From Streptomyces sp. YPW6 (GTDB lineage Bacteria > Actinomycetota > Actinomycetes > Streptomycetales > Streptomycetaceae): a stretch of 64,000 nt of DNA. Shown in pieces: positions 17,036 through 26,283 of this stretch. Numbering within the stretch: position 1 is the stretch's first letter; each line of letters opens with the position of its first letter. Made by a program: the position numbers and the translations under genes. The stretch spans positions 620,001-684,000 of the forward strand of contig NZ_CP076457.1 in the NCBI RefSeq assembly GCF_018866325.1, read 5' to 3'. The notes under the pieces are model-generated. The model was given only the letters and a program-made list of their open reading frames with translations, did not search any database and was not told the origin of the DNA.

Positions 17036-19033
17036 CTACTCCTTGAAGGTGGTGTCTTTGCGGGGTTCCGGGACGGCCTGGCCCGGCAGGAAAGGCTCGG
17101 TCGCGAACGCTCCGGGCTCGCCCGTTCCACGGCCGTGGGCGCCTTCGGCGTGGCTGTCGCGCCGGTATGCGGCGGTGTCGTGGGGGTACGCGTCGGGTGG
17201 GTAGCTGTCCGGTACGGGCAGGGCGCCCGCGGGCAGCGCGGGCTCCGGACGCGCCGCGCGGGCCGGACCGGGGCGGTCGTGCGGTGCGGTCGCTCCGCGT
17301 ACGGGGAGGGGTGCGAGGGACTCCAGGGGGGCGTCGAGCGCACTCCGCTCCCGGCCGCCGGTGGTGCCGCCGTTCCCGTATCCGCCCTCGGAGCCCTCCT
17401 CCTCGGCGGTCTGGGCCTCGGCGAGGTCGACGCCGCGCCGGAAGGCGGCCATGAGACCCGGGTCGTGCAGGGCGTGCTCGTCCTCGACGCGCGGGGCGGG
17501 CGCCTCACGCAGTTGCGGGACGAGACTCTCCTGGTTCGTCCGCTTGGGCAGTTCCGGCCGGGCGGGCGACGGCGCCGCGTGGCCGCGCTCGGGCGCCGCC
17601 GCCGAAGCCACCCGGCCGTCGCGCTCGTGGACGGCCGCCGGCGTGCTCGGGCCGACGTGCCCGGGCGGGGAGGCGGGGTGTCGGCCGGTCGACGCGCTCG
17701 GCACGCAGCGGGAGGGCGGGGCCTCGCCTGCGGGTGGCTCGGGGCGGGCGTTTCGCGCGGGGCCGGGCGTCTGCCCGTTCCGCGCGGCCCCGGACGTCGG
17801 GGGCGGGACGGCCGTGGACGCCTGGGGCGCGGGGACCCGCTCGCCGGAGGCCGGGGCCGCGGCGCGGGGGGTCCCGTTCTGCGCCGGAGCCTCGGAGGCC
17901 TGGGGCTCGACGGGCGGCCGGTGCACGGCGCCGGGAGGCGGCAGGGGCGCGGCGTCGGGCGACGGCGCAGCGTCGGGATCGGTCCCGAGCAGGGACTGCG
18001 GAAGGACCAGGACCGCTTGCGTACCGCCATAGATGTTGCTCTGGAGCCGGACGGCGATGCCGTGGCGTCGGGCGAGCGCCGAGACGACGAAGAGGCCGAT
18101 CCGGCCGTCCTGGAGCAGGTGGGCGACGTTGACCTGGTCGGGGTCGGAGAGCAGGGCGTTCATCCGCCGCTGCTCGTGGTCCGGCATCCCGAGACCCCGG
18201 TCCTCCACCTCCAGGGCGATCCCGGCGGTGACCTGCTGGACGCGCAGCAGCACCTGGGTGTGGGGGGCGGAGAACACCGTGGCGTTCTCGACCAGCTCGG
18301 CCAGCAGGTGGATCACGTCGGCGACGGCATGGCCGCGCAGGGTGCCGTCCATCGGCGGGACGAGCTTGACCCGGGGGTACTGCTCGACCTCGGCGATGGC
18401 GGAGCGGAGCACCTCGGTCATGGTGACCGGGTTGCTCCACTGGCGCCGGGAGACGGCACCGCCGAGAACGGCGAGGTTCTCGGCGTGGCGGCGGATCCGG
18501 GTGGCGAGGTGGTCGACGTGGAAGAGGCCCTTCAGGAGGTCGGGGTCCTCGACCTCGTGCTCCAGCTCGTCGAGGATCTGGATCTCGCGGTGGACGAGGG
18601 ACTGCAGCCGTCGCGCGAGATTGACGAAGACCTCGACCTTCTGCTCGTTGCCGGCGCTGCTGAAGACCTGGGAGGCCTGGACGACGGCGGCGACGGCGGC
18701 TTCCTGGGCCCGTGCCATCTCCTGTCCGAGCAGGTCGAAGGCGTCGCCCCCGGGTGCGGGAGGCGGCGCGGGCCGCCGCGCGGCGACGCTCTCCCCGTTG
18801 CGGAGCTGTTCCACCACGCGTTGCAGCTCGGCCTGGCCCTGGGCGCTGGCGCGCCGGAGAGCGAGGGCCCGGTCGAGCACCTGGCCCGCCACCCGGTTGG
18901 CGCCGAGGTAGGCGGCCGTGACGGCGGCGACCGCCAAAGCCCCCGAACCGCCGAGCGCCGCCCAGAGGCTGGGCGAGGAGCCTGCACCTCCGGCGCGGAC
19001 GGTGAAGATGACGGCCGCGGCCCCGCTGAGCAC
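17036..19033 (-). CDS. cvnA: Conservon sensor CvnA (histidine kinase-like), 5' end apparently frameshifted
   Basis: The open frame gives at least 665 residues: a membrane helix (about 29-45), a coiled-coil stretch with RRASAQGQAELQRVVEQL, a kinase-like dimerisation helix, then an HATPase domain with HLLAELVENATVFSAP, EVEDRGLGMPDHE and GRIGLFVVSALARRHG. A 300-residue Pro/Ala-rich tail follows. It is the receptor subunit of a conservon. The frame clearly continues upstream of the GTG at 19033 (…RIRPQLLRTALLPAVAAV, another membrane helix) but meets a stop at 19166-19168 with no ATG or GTG. A well-placed ATG at 19209, with GAGGA five bases ahead, lies in another frame. An indel near 19140-19168 would join them, so the true protein is probably ~720 residues. 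Confidence 0.85.
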   Translation of the reverse strand: MLSGAAAVIFTVRAGGAGSSPSLWAALGGSGALAVAAVTAAYLGANRVAGQVLDRALALRRASAQGQAELQRVVEQLRNGESVAARRPAPPPAPGGDAFDLLGQEMARAQEAAVAAVVQASQVFSSAGNEQKVEVFVNLARRLQSLVHREIQILDELEHEVEDPDLLKGLFHVDHLATRIRRHAENLAVLGGAVSRRQWSNPVTMTEVLRSAIAEVEQYPRVKLVPPMDGTLRGHAVADVIHLLAELVENATVFSAPHTQVLLRVQQVTAGIALEVEDRGLGMPDHEQRRMNALLSDPDQVNVAHLLQDGRIGLFVVSALARRHGIAVRLQSNIYGGTQAVLVLPQSLLGTDPDAAPSPDAAPLPPPGAVHRPPVEPQASEAPAQNGTPRAAAPASGERVPAPQASTAVPPPTSGAARNGQTPGPARNARPEPPAGEAPPSRCVPSASTGRHPASPPGHVGPSTPAAVHERDGRVASAAAPERGHAAPSPARPELPKRTNQESLVPQLREAPAPRVEDEHALHDPGLMAAFRRGVDLAEAQTAEEEGSEGGYGNGGTTGGRERSALDAPLESLAPLPVRGATAPHDRPGPARAARPEPALPAGALPVPDSYPPDAYPHDTAAYRRDSHAEGAHGRGTGEPGAFATEPFLPGQAVPEPRKDTTFKE

Positions 19034-19209
19034 CGCGGCGACGGCCGGGAGCAGCGCGGTCCGCAGCAGCTGGGGGCGGATGCGGGCGTCGGGGACGGCC
19101 CGGCGGCGCGCGGCCTGCTCGGGGCCGAGTGGCCGCGCGTGCCGGGGCGGCCGTGCCGCCCGCCCTCACGGCGGTCCGGTCGCGCGTCGGGTGCGCGAAG
19201 TTGAGACAT

Positions 19210-19551
19210 CAGTGTCCTCGGTACAGGGGGCACCGGGGGCCGGCAGTCGTGCCGGCGTCCCTGTGGTGGCCCCTACGGTGGTCGGTCAGGCGCGGGTCAT
19301 CGGTCGGGCAGGCCTGAACGTCATGAGCCCACCGTTGATCACCGGGCACACACGGTAGTCGTCAAGGACGTATGCGCGACGGGCAGTTGTCGAACTTGCC
19401 CGCCATCCGTCCCACTCTGGTATGAGCCCTCGCACGTGAGCCCGATTGCCCAGGTTCGGCCCTGGGTTCACCCGCAGTGAGGGCACCCCCCGAAGCGACG
19501 GAAAGGCGGCCGGTTACCATATGAGCGCCGCCTAGCTCGAAAGATAAACTT
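19210..19551. other. Divergent promoter region between cvnA and gap
   Basis: No gene is visible in this 342-bp stretch between the divergent cvnA and gap genes. It is less GC-rich toward gap (TATGAGCGCC and AAAGATAAACTT near 19520-19551), where the gap ribosome site and promoter should lie. I see no convincing -35/-10 pair. Confidence 0.4.
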
Positions 19552-20997
19552 GTGACTGTCAATGACGACTCGTTCACCAACTGGATGCACCGCGAGGAGA
19601 TCGCGGAGTCGATGATCCCGATCATCGGGAAGCTGCACCGCGAGCAGGACGTCAATGTCCTGCTGCACAGCCGCTCCCTGGTGAACAAGTCGGTGGTCAG
19701 CATCCTCAAGACCCACCGCTTCGCCCGGCAGATCGCGGGCGAGGAGCTCTCGGTCACCGAGACGATGCCCTTCCTCAAGGCTCTGACGACGCTCGATCTC
19801 GGCCCGTCCCAGATCGACATAGGCATGCTGGCCGCCACCTACCGGGCCGACGGGCGCGGACTGTCCGTCGAGGAGTTCACCGCACAGGCCGTCGCCGGGG
19901 CGACGGGCGACAACAAGATCGAGCGCCGCGCCTCACGTGACGTGGTGCTCTACGGCTTCGGCCGCATCGGCCGGCTCATCGCCCGCCTGCTCATCGAGAA
20001 GGCCGGCTCGGGCAACGGCCTGCGGCTGCGGGCCATCGTCGTCCGCAAGGGCTCGGGCCAGGACATCGTCAAGCGCGCCTCACTGCTGCGGCGCGACTCG
20101 ATCCACGGCCAGTTCCAGGGCACGATCACCGTCGACGAGGCGAACAGCAAGATCATCGCCAACGGCAACGAGATCCGGGTGATCTACTCGGACGACCCGA
20201 CGACGGTCGACTACACGGCGTACGGCATCAAGGACGCCATCCTGATCGACAACACCGGCCGGTGGCGCGACCGCGAGGGCCTCTCCCAGCACCTCCAGCC
20301 GGGCATCGGCAAGGTCGTGCTCACCGCGCCGGGCAAGGGCGACGTCCCGAACATCGTGCACGGCGTCAACCACGACACGGTCAAGCCGGACGAGCGGATC
20401 CTGTCCTGCGCGTCCTGCACGACCAACGCGATCGTCCCGCCGCTGAAGGCGATGGCGGACGAGTACGGCGTTCTGCGCGGGCACGTGGAGACCGTCCACT
20501 CGTACACCAACGACCAGAACCTGCTGGACAACTACCACGGCTCCGACCGCCGCGGCCGTTCGGCGGCGCTCAACATGGTCATCACCGAGACCGGCGCGGC
20601 CTCGGCCGTGGCCAAGGCGCTGCCCGAGCTGAAGGCGCCGATCACCGGCAGCTCGATCCGCGTCCCCGTACCGGACGTCTCGATCGCCATCCTCAGCCTG
20701 CGGCTGGAGCGCGAGACCACCCGCGAGGAGGTCCTCGACTACCTCCGCAATGTCTCGCTGGCCTCGCCGCTCAAGCGCCAGATCGACTTCATCAGCGCGC
20801 CCGACGCGGTCTCCAGCGACTTCATCGGCTCGCGCCACGCCTCGATCGTCGACGCGGGCGCGACCAAGGTCGACGGCGACAACGCGATCCTCTACCTCTG
20901 GTACGACAACGAGTTCGGCTACTCGTGCCAGGTCATCCGGGTCGTCCAGCACGTCTCCGGCGTGGAGTACCCGACCTACCCGGCCCCGGCGGTCTGA
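19552..20997 (+). CDS. gap: Glyceraldehyde-3-phosphate dehydrogenase, long N-extended form
   Basis: A 481-residue GAPDH. Residues 131-470 hold the normal enzyme: NAD-binding VVLYGFGRIGRL at 131-142, the active-site block SCASCTTNAIVPPLK with nucleophile Cys289, HVETVHSYTNDQNLLD and the C-terminal WYDNEFGYSCQV. The first ~130 residues (HREEIAESMIPIIGKLHRE…) form an extra helical domain found in a subclass of actinobacterial GAPDHs, about 140 residues longer than the glycolytic enzyme. It converts glyceraldehyde-3-phosphate to 1,3-bisphosphoglycerate with NAD(P), perhaps in the gluconeogenic direction. The start is GTG, preceded by GAAAG. A strong terminator follows 37 bp downstream. Confidence 0.92.
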   Translation: MTVNDDSFTNWMHREEIAESMIPIIGKLHREQDVNVLLHSRSLVNKSVVSILKTHRFARQIAGEELSVTETMPFLKALTTLDLGPSQIDIGMLAATYRADGRGLSVEEFTAQAVAGATGDNKIERRASRDVVLYGFGRIGRLIARLLIEKAGSGNGLRLRAIVVRKGSGQDIVKRASLLRRDSIHGQFQGTITVDEANSKIIANGNEIRVIYSDDPTTVDYTAYGIKDAILIDNTGRWRDREGLSQHLQPGIGKVVLTAPGKGDVPNIVHGVNHDTVKPDERILSCASCTTNAIVPPLKAMADEYGVLRGHVETVHSYTNDQNLLDNYHGSDRRGRSAALNMVITETGAASAVAKALPELKAPITGSSIRVPVPDVSIAILSLRLERETTREEVLDYLRNVSLASPLKRQIDFISAPDAVSSDFIGSRHASIVDAGATKVDGDNAILYLWYDNEFGYSCQVIRVVQHVSGVEYPTYPAPAV

Positions 20998-21034
20998 CGG
21001 CCCCGATACGCCCATCCGCACGACGCCCGGTGCC

Positions 21035-21066
21035 CGGTGCCCGGCAGGTCAGCCTGCCGGGCACCG
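21035..21066 (+). terminator. Hairpin terminator after gap
   Basis: A perfect 14-bp stem (CGGTGCCCGGCAGG and complement) with the loop TCAG lies 37 bp after the gap stop and just before the convergent SnoaL-like gene. It can act for both strands. Confidence 0.82.
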
Positions 21067-21087
21067 GCGTGAGGTGGGGGCCCGGCG

Positions 21088-21600
21088 TCAGTCCCCGGTA
21101 CGGTCGTCCGCCGGGCCCAGCCGTTCGGTGGGCCCGGCGAAGTCGAGGAAGAGCTCCCGCGCGGCGAGGAGCCACCGTCCTTCGGCCTTGCGGAAGGTGT
21201 CCTCGTAGCGCCCGACCTGCACAGGGAGGCGCGGCGGCAGCATGCCGCCGGTGTGGCCGTCCACGCGGAACGTCGTGAAGTACGTGCTCGCGGTCGCGGT
21301 CGAGGCGGATGTCAGGGTCACCAGGATGTTGGTGCACAAGCGGCGCGAGAGCCGGTCGGCGGGGCGGCCGGCGAAGTAGGCGCGCAGGGCGTCCCGGCCC
21401 TCGATCCGCCGGTCCCCCTCGGCCCACTCCCACACCCCGTCCGGAGTGAACAGCTCGGCCACATCGCCGGGTTCACCCAGGTCGAGCGTGCGGACGAACT
21501 CGACGATCAGCCGCTCGCAGGCATGCTCGGCGAACAGACGGTCCAGTGGCCCCAGGGGATTCGGACGGTCCGGGGGACCCGGCGCATCGGTGGTGTCCAT
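21088..21600 (-). CDS. SnoaL/NTF2-like protein
   Basis: A 170-residue protein with the cone-shaped NTF2/SnoaL-like pattern. An N-terminal helix ACERLIVEFVRTLDLGEPGDVAELFTPDGVWEW is followed by RIEGRDALRAYFAGRP and curved strands (CTNILVTLTSASTATASTYFTTF, VQVGRYEDTFRKAEGRWLLAARELFLDF). Members are isomerases, cyclases, dehydratases or simply ligand-binding proteins, and the catalytic residues cannot be assigned here. The next gene upstream on the same strand, an SDR, lies 61 bp away, and the two could act together on a small ketone or alcohol. This is inference only. Confidence 0.78.
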   Translation of the reverse strand: MDTTDAPGPPDRPNPLGPLDRLFAEHACERLIVEFVRTLDLGEPGDVAELFTPDGVWEWAEGDRRIEGRDALRAYFAGRPADRLSRRLCTNILVTLTSASTATASTYFTTFRVDGHTGGMLPPRLPVQVGRYEDTFRKAEGRWLLAARELFLDFAGPTERLGPADDRTGD

Positions 21601-21661
21601 CGCCCCTTCCTATCAACGCGCCCCCGGGCCGCACCACTTCATTTCGACACGCCGCGGCGCG

Positions 21662-22591
21662 TCACACGGCGTCGGCGTCCAGCCCGGTCAGACGGGCCGA
21701 CTCGTCCCACAACGCCCTTGCCATGACGGGATCCTGGGCGCGGTGCGACTTCCGGGCGGGTGCGGGAGCTCCCCGGGTCTCGCCGAGCCGGGCGGGGCCG
21801 TAGTAGGAGCCGCCCGGAGCGTCCGCCAGGGTGGCCGCGTACAGGATCGGGAGGGCTCCCGCCGAGGCCGGCTGGGTGTACAGCCGCGAGGCCCGCTCCA
21901 GCTTGGCGGCCCAGTTCCGGCCCGCCAGCCGGGGTCCGGCCTGCCCCAGCTCCGTCGCGGAGAGCCCGGGGTGAGCCGCCACTGCGACCAGGTCCCGGCC
22001 GACGGCACGGGCCCGCCGGTCCAGTTCGTTCGTGAAGAGGAGATTGGCGAGCTTGGACTGGCCGTAGGCCCGCCACTTGCCGTACGAGCGCTCGGCGTTG
22101 AGGTCGTCGAGGTCGATGCGGCCGATGCGGTGGCCGAGCGAGGAGACCGTCACCACACGCGCCTGCCCCTGAATGCCGAGAACGGGCAGCAGCCGGAGCG
22201 TCAGGGCGAAGTGCCCGAGGTGGTTGGTGCCGAACTGCATCTCGAAGCCGTCCGCCGTACGGAGGAGGGGCAGGGCCATCACCCCGGCGTTGTTCACCAG
22301 CAGGTCGAGCCGTCCGTCGGCCTCCTTCGCGATGGCCTCCGCGGCCTCGGCCACGCTGCCCAGATCGGCGAGGTCGAGGCGGACGAGCCGCACGTCCGCA
22401 GCGGGCGCGGCCCGGCGGACAGCGTCCACGGCGCGTCGGCCCCGCTCGGGATCGCGGCACGCGAGAAGCGTACGGGCGCCCGAGCGGGCCAGTACGAGAG
22501 CCGTCACCGCGCCGATGCCGCTGTTGGCACCGGTGACCACGGCAGTGGTGCCCCCGAGGTCGGGCATGTCGTCAAGAGTCCAGGAGTGCAT
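21662..22591 (-). CDS. Short-chain dehydrogenase/reductase
   Basis: A 309-residue classical-type SDR similar to retinol dehydrogenases and protochlorophyllide-reductase-like enzymes. It has the cofactor motif TGANSGIG near 20-27, LVNNAGVMALP at about 100-110, NHLGHFALTLRLLP, the Ser of VVTVSSLGH and the catalytic YGQSKLANLLF, where Tyr and Lys are four apart. An RDPERGRRAVDAVR stretch after the second strand suggests NADP preference. Reaction: NAD(P)-linked alcohol/ketone interconversion, substrate unknown. The 61-bp gap to the SnoaL-like gene fits an operon. Confidence 0.88.
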   Translation of the reverse strand: MHSWTLDDMPDLGGTTAVVTGANSGIGAVTALVLARSGARTLLACRDPERGRRAVDAVRRAAPAADVRLVRLDLADLGSVAEAAEAIAKEADGRLDLLVNNAGVMALPLLRTADGFEMQFGTNHLGHFALTLRLLPVLGIQGQARVVTVSSLGHRIGRIDLDDLNAERSYGKWRAYGQSKLANLLFTNELDRRARAVGRDLVAVAAHPGLSATELGQAGPRLAGRNWAAKLERASRLYTQPASAGALPILYAATLADAPGGSYYGPARLGETRGAPAPARKSHRAQDPVMARALWDESARLTGLDADAV

Positions 22592-22675
22592 GGGGCACGC
22601 TTCCCCCGTGTCGGCGTCGCCACACCTGAGCTCCCGCAGGGCCCGCCCGCGGGGCCCCGCCCGCGCAGCCCGGGA

Positions 22676-23104
22676 TCAGACCTGGCCCAGGTCCGAGCTG
22701 ACCCAGCGTTCGGGGCGCAGGGTGATCACCACCTGCTCTCCGTGGTTCTCCCAGGCGAACTCCACGTAACCGGCGACCTTCTCGGCCGGGAGGTAGCGCG
22801 CCGACATGTGCTCCAGGTCGGCGCGCGTCGCGGGGCGGGTGTCGATGACGGGGCCTTCGACCGAGACGTACCGGACGGTCGGCTCCAGGCGGTCGACGAG
22901 CAGCGTGAACCGGCCGGCCGCGGCGATCAGTTCGGCCTTGCGCGAGGTGCGGCCGGTGAGGACACGGACGTCGCCGCCCGCTTCGTACGCGTACCAGATG
23001 GGCACGCTGAGCGGGGCCCGGTCACCGTTCCCCGATGCGACGGCCAGTGCGGCGACATGGGGTTCGGCGAGGAACTGTTCGCGCTCTTCACGGGTGAGTG
23101 CCAC
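22676..23104 (-). CDS. Pyridoxamine-phosphate-oxidase-fold protein
   Basis: A 142-residue split-barrel flavin or F420-binding protein of the PPOX superfamily. HVAALAVASGNGDRAPLSVPIWYAYE at about 16-41 and GDVRVLTGRTSRKAELIAAAGRFTLLVD at about 44-71 mark the dimeric cofactor groove, and RYVSVEGPVIDTRP follows. Such proteins use FMN or F420 for two-electron reductions or bind them for detoxification; exact cofactor is not decidable by eye. AGGAG upstream of the ATG at 23104 supports the start. It lies 84 bp upstream of the SDR on the same strand. Confidence 0.8.
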   Translation of the reverse strand: MALTREEREQFLAEPHVAALAVASGNGDRAPLSVPIWYAYEAGGDVRVLTGRTSRKAELIAAAGRFTLLVDRLEPTVRYVSVEGPVIDTRPATRADLEHMSARYLPAEKVAGYVEFAWENHGEQVVITLRPERWVSSDLGQV

Positions 23105-23194
23105 GGGAGGCTCCTTCTCGTGCGGGGGTGCGGGGGCTGCCCCAGTGTGCCCCGCGCGCCGGGCCCCGTCCCCGGTCCTTGCCGTCGGCGTGTC

Positions 23195-23686
23195 CTACGC
23201 GGCTCGCCGGGCCCGGGATGCCTCCTCGGTCCGCCGTACGACGGCCGCCCCTCGCAGGGCGACGGCGCACCAGACCGCCACGAGCAGCAGTCCGAGGGCC
23301 GCGAGACCGGCGACTTCGAGCGGCTCGGGCCGCCAGCCGAGGGACAGCCGCGTACCGATCATGACGACGCCGATGGCGGCCGTCTCCGGTTCGTGGACGG
23401 GCACCTTGGCGGCGACGAAACGCAGGAAGGCGGCCAGCGCCAGGCCGATCGCGGTCCAGGCGAGCAGATAGGGCCAGAGCGCTCCCGGAGCGGCGGGCGG
23501 CAGGCCGAACTCCTCGGGCCCGATACGGAAGAGCGCGCCCACCCATCCCAGCGCCACTCCGGCGGCGGTGACGGCCACGACCCACAGCGCATGGCGCCAC
23601 AGGGGGCCGGGCCGCACCTCTGCGTCCTCGGAGTCGCCGGGGCCCTCGACCAGCTCATGGGCAGGGCTCTCAGGATGATCATTCAT
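23195..23686 (-). CDS. Small four-helix membrane protein, function unknown
   Basis: A 163-residue membrane protein. After a charged N-terminus (NDHPESPAHELVEGPGDSEDAE), hydrophobic segments lie at about 31-54 (WRHALWVVAVTAAGVALGWV), 67-92 (ALWPYLLAWTAIGLALAAFL), a weaker one near 100-112 and 120-145 (LEVAGLAALGLLLVAVWCAVAL), ending in a basic tail. No catalytic motif is seen. The ATG at 23686 is chosen because the conserved acidic head starts there; an in-frame upstream start would overlap the divergent gene. It is unrecognised beyond 'hypothetical membrane protein'. Confidence 0.65.
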   Translation of the reverse strand: MNDHPESPAHELVEGPGDSEDAEVRPGPLWRHALWVVAVTAAGVALGWVGALFRIGPEEFGLPPAAPGALWPYLLAWTAIGLALAAFLRFVAAKVPVHEPETAAIGVVMIGTRLSLGWRPEPLEVAGLAALGLLLVAVWCAVALRGAAVVRRTEEASRARRAA

Positions 23687-23750
23687 GCTCGATGAGACGC
23701 GCAAGAGGCGACGCACGTTGCCTGGTCAGCCGACGACTGGGCTCCCGGGC

Positions 23751-24245
23751 ATGAGCCGGGGCCATGACGACGAGCCGATACTGGTCCGCTCGAACTGGGG
23801 AACAAGCCGCTATGTCTACAACCCGAGACATCCGGTCGGAGCGGGCCTCATCATCGGGTCCCTGCTGTTCGCCGGCGTATTCCTCTGCTCGCTGCGCGCA
23901 CGCGGTTCCTGGATGCGAGGACGAATTGCGCGACGCCGTGCACGTGGCCGTCCGAGACCTGGAGGCAACGCCGCAAACGCTGACCCGTGGACCGGCGATG
24001 ACGACGGCATGATCCGCGACGCCCTGGAGAAGAGCGGCAAGGGTCCCTCGACCGGCGGTCTGCACGTCGAGAACGCGGACGACCCCTACGACAAGGACGC
24101 GGATCCCGCTGTCGACCTGTTCGAGGTCACGGCGGAGGACGTCGATGCCGCGTTCTGCCTGAGCGTGTCGCCGCCGGACCCGGAGCCGGACATGACGAGT
24201 GTCGAGGTCAGCCTCTCCATCGCCGTAGCGGAGAGCGAGTGCTGA
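23751..24245 (+). pseudogene. Small single-pass membrane protein disrupted by two compensating frameshifts
   Basis: As written the frame runs from MSRGHDDEPILVRSNWGTSR through one membrane helix (GAGLIIGSLLFAGVFLCSL) to a C-terminal GMIRDALEKSGKGPSTGG and an acidic domain with VDLFEVTAEDVDAAFCLSV. Between about 23912 and 23999 it turns into an Arg-rich string with poor third-position GC. In the +1 frame over exactly that stretch one reads CEDELRDAVHVAVRDLEATP, with normal codon use and an amphipathic helix joining the two good halves. The simplest reading is a one-base gain near 23913 and a one-base loss near 23997, by sequencing error or real mutation. Function unknown. Confidence 0.62.
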
Positions 24246-24290
24246 GCCCGGTCTGTACCGGCTCGGCCGGGTCTTCGAGAGTCCGCCGCC

Positions 24291-24332
24291 GCTGGGGGCC
24301 GCCGTCGGGCGATCCCGGCGGCGGCCCCCAGC
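24291..24332. terminator. Bidirectional terminator
   Basis: A perfect 14-bp stem (GCTGGGGGCCGCCG and complement) with a 14-base loop sits between the 3' ends of the convergent frameshifted membrane-protein gene and the MBL-fold hydrolase gene. Confidence 0.78.
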
Positions 24333-24350
24333 CGTACGTCCTGCGCGCGG

Positions 24351-25562
24351 TCAGCGCTCCCCCGCGAGGTCGAGGTCGCCCCGCGCTGCCGGGGCGGGGC
24401 CGTGTCCGGAAGCGGCCTGCTCCCCGGAGCGGCGCCAGGGGTGGGCGAGCGCGGGGGACAGGGCCCGCCACCAGGGCTCCACGGGGAGGATCCCGGCGGG
24501 CTCGAACGGTTCGCCCGGCCGGGGGAACGCCACCGGCTGGTCCGCCTCGTCACCGGCGTCCTTCGTCCACTCGCCCGGCTCCGCCCAGGCGTGCGGGGCC
24601 AGGTTGAACGTGCCCCAGTGGATGGGGAGCAGCACTCCGTGCGGGCGGTCGCCCTGGAGGTCCAGGTGGGCGCGCATGCCTTCGGCGGGGGTCATGTGGA
24701 TGTCCGGCCAGTACTCCGAGTACGCGCCGATCTGGATCATGGTGGCGTCGAAGGGGCCGTGCTCGGCGCCGATGTCCCGGAAGCCGGGGAAGTAGCCGGT
24801 GTCCCCGCTGTGGTAGATCCGGTGTTCCGGGCCCGCGACGACCCAGGACGCCCAGAGGGTGTGCTGCCCGTTGCGCAGCCCGCGACCGCAGAAGTGGCGT
24901 GCGGGGGTGGCGGTGAGGCTGATCCCGCCGACCGTCGCGGTCTCGTTCCAGTCGAGCTCGTGCATCCGGGCGGCGGGGACACCCCAGCGCTCCAGATGGG
25001 CTCCGACACCGAGCGGCACGGCGAAGACCGTGTCGGTGCCGGCCAGAGCGCGGATCGTCGGCAGGTCGAGGTGGTCGTAGTGGTCGTGGGAGATCACGAC
25101 GGCATCGACGGGCCCGAGCGCGGCCAGCGACAGCGGAGTGGGGTGCAGCCGCTTGGGCCCGGCGAACGGGAACGGGGAACAGCGCTCGCCCCAGACCGGA
25201 TCGAACAGGATCCGTCGGCCGTCGATCTCCGCCAGCACGCTCGAATGACCCATCCAGGTCAGCCGGAGCCCGCTGACGGGCGGAGCGGCCAGATCGGCGA
25301 GCGTGGTGGGGTGGACGGGCACGGCGCCGTTCGGCGTCCTCAGGGCCCGCTGCTCCTTCTGGAAATAGGTCTTGGCGAACTCGACGGTGGACCCGGAGGG
25401 CCTGATCCGGGCCCCCACCGGGTTCTGGAACGCACCGTCGACGAAATGGGGCGAGCGGCGAATGCGCTCCATCCGCGATCCGGCGGGATCGGCCCCGAAG
25501 GACTCGGTGCGCAGGGAGCGCAGTTTCGTGCGGAGCGGAAGCAGATAGTCAGCGCCGGTCAC
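24351..25562 (-). CDS. MBL-fold metallo-hydrolase (NAPE-PLD-like)
   Basis: This 403-residue metallo-beta-lactamase-fold hydrolase resembles the N-acyl-phosphatidylethanolamine phospholipase D/UlaG-type group. LTWMGHSSVLAEIDGRRILFDPVW starts the fold near 100, the zinc motif HDHYDHLD is at about 158-165, ATPARHFCGRGL supplies a third histidine, YHSGDTGYFPGF the bridging aspartate and LLPIHWGTFNL the last histidine. All metal ligands are present, so it should be active on a lipid phosphodiester or another ester; physiological substrate unknown. GTG start with AGGAG at the right spacing. No signal peptide is seen. Confidence 0.87.
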   Translation of the reverse strand: MTGADYLLPLRTKLRSLRTESFGADPAGSRMERIRRSPHFVDGAFQNPVGARIRPSGSTVEFAKTYFQKEQRALRTPNGAVPVHPTTLADLAAPPVSGLRLTWMGHSSVLAEIDGRRILFDPVWGERCSPFPFAGPKRLHPTPLSLAALGPVDAVVISHDHYDHLDLPTIRALAGTDTVFAVPLGVGAHLERWGVPAARMHELDWNETATVGGISLTATPARHFCGRGLRNGQHTLWASWVVAGPEHRIYHSGDTGYFPGFRDIGAEHGPFDATMIQIGAYSEYWPDIHMTPAEGMRAHLDLQGDRPHGVLLPIHWGTFNLAPHAWAEPGEWTKDAGDEADQPVAFPRPGEPFEPAGILPVEPWWRALSPALAHPWRRSGEQAASGHGPAPAARGDLDLAGER

Positions 25563-25664
25563 AACATCTCCTGAGGGAGTCGGTGTCGTTTCATTATGGT
25601 CGGCCTGTGCGACAGGGCGACCAGAAGATGCTGAACGGGGCAGCCGGCCCGGCCACCGGGGGTG

Positions 25665-26153
<489 letters not shown>

Positions 26154-26283
26154 TCACGTGGTGATGTCACATCCGTCGGCCCCCGTTACGTCCTTCCGGT
26201 GAACGTCCGTTTCCCGGGTCGCCGCCGGTCACCGGCCATCGTCCGTGCCGCCGCTGACCTGGCCGATTCGTTAGGGTGTCTCG

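Noticed and set aside
17135..19204. 689-codon open frame antisense to cvnA
   Set aside because: High GC keeps it open; it is low-complexity Gly/Arg/Val sequence and overlaps a well-supported conservon gene.
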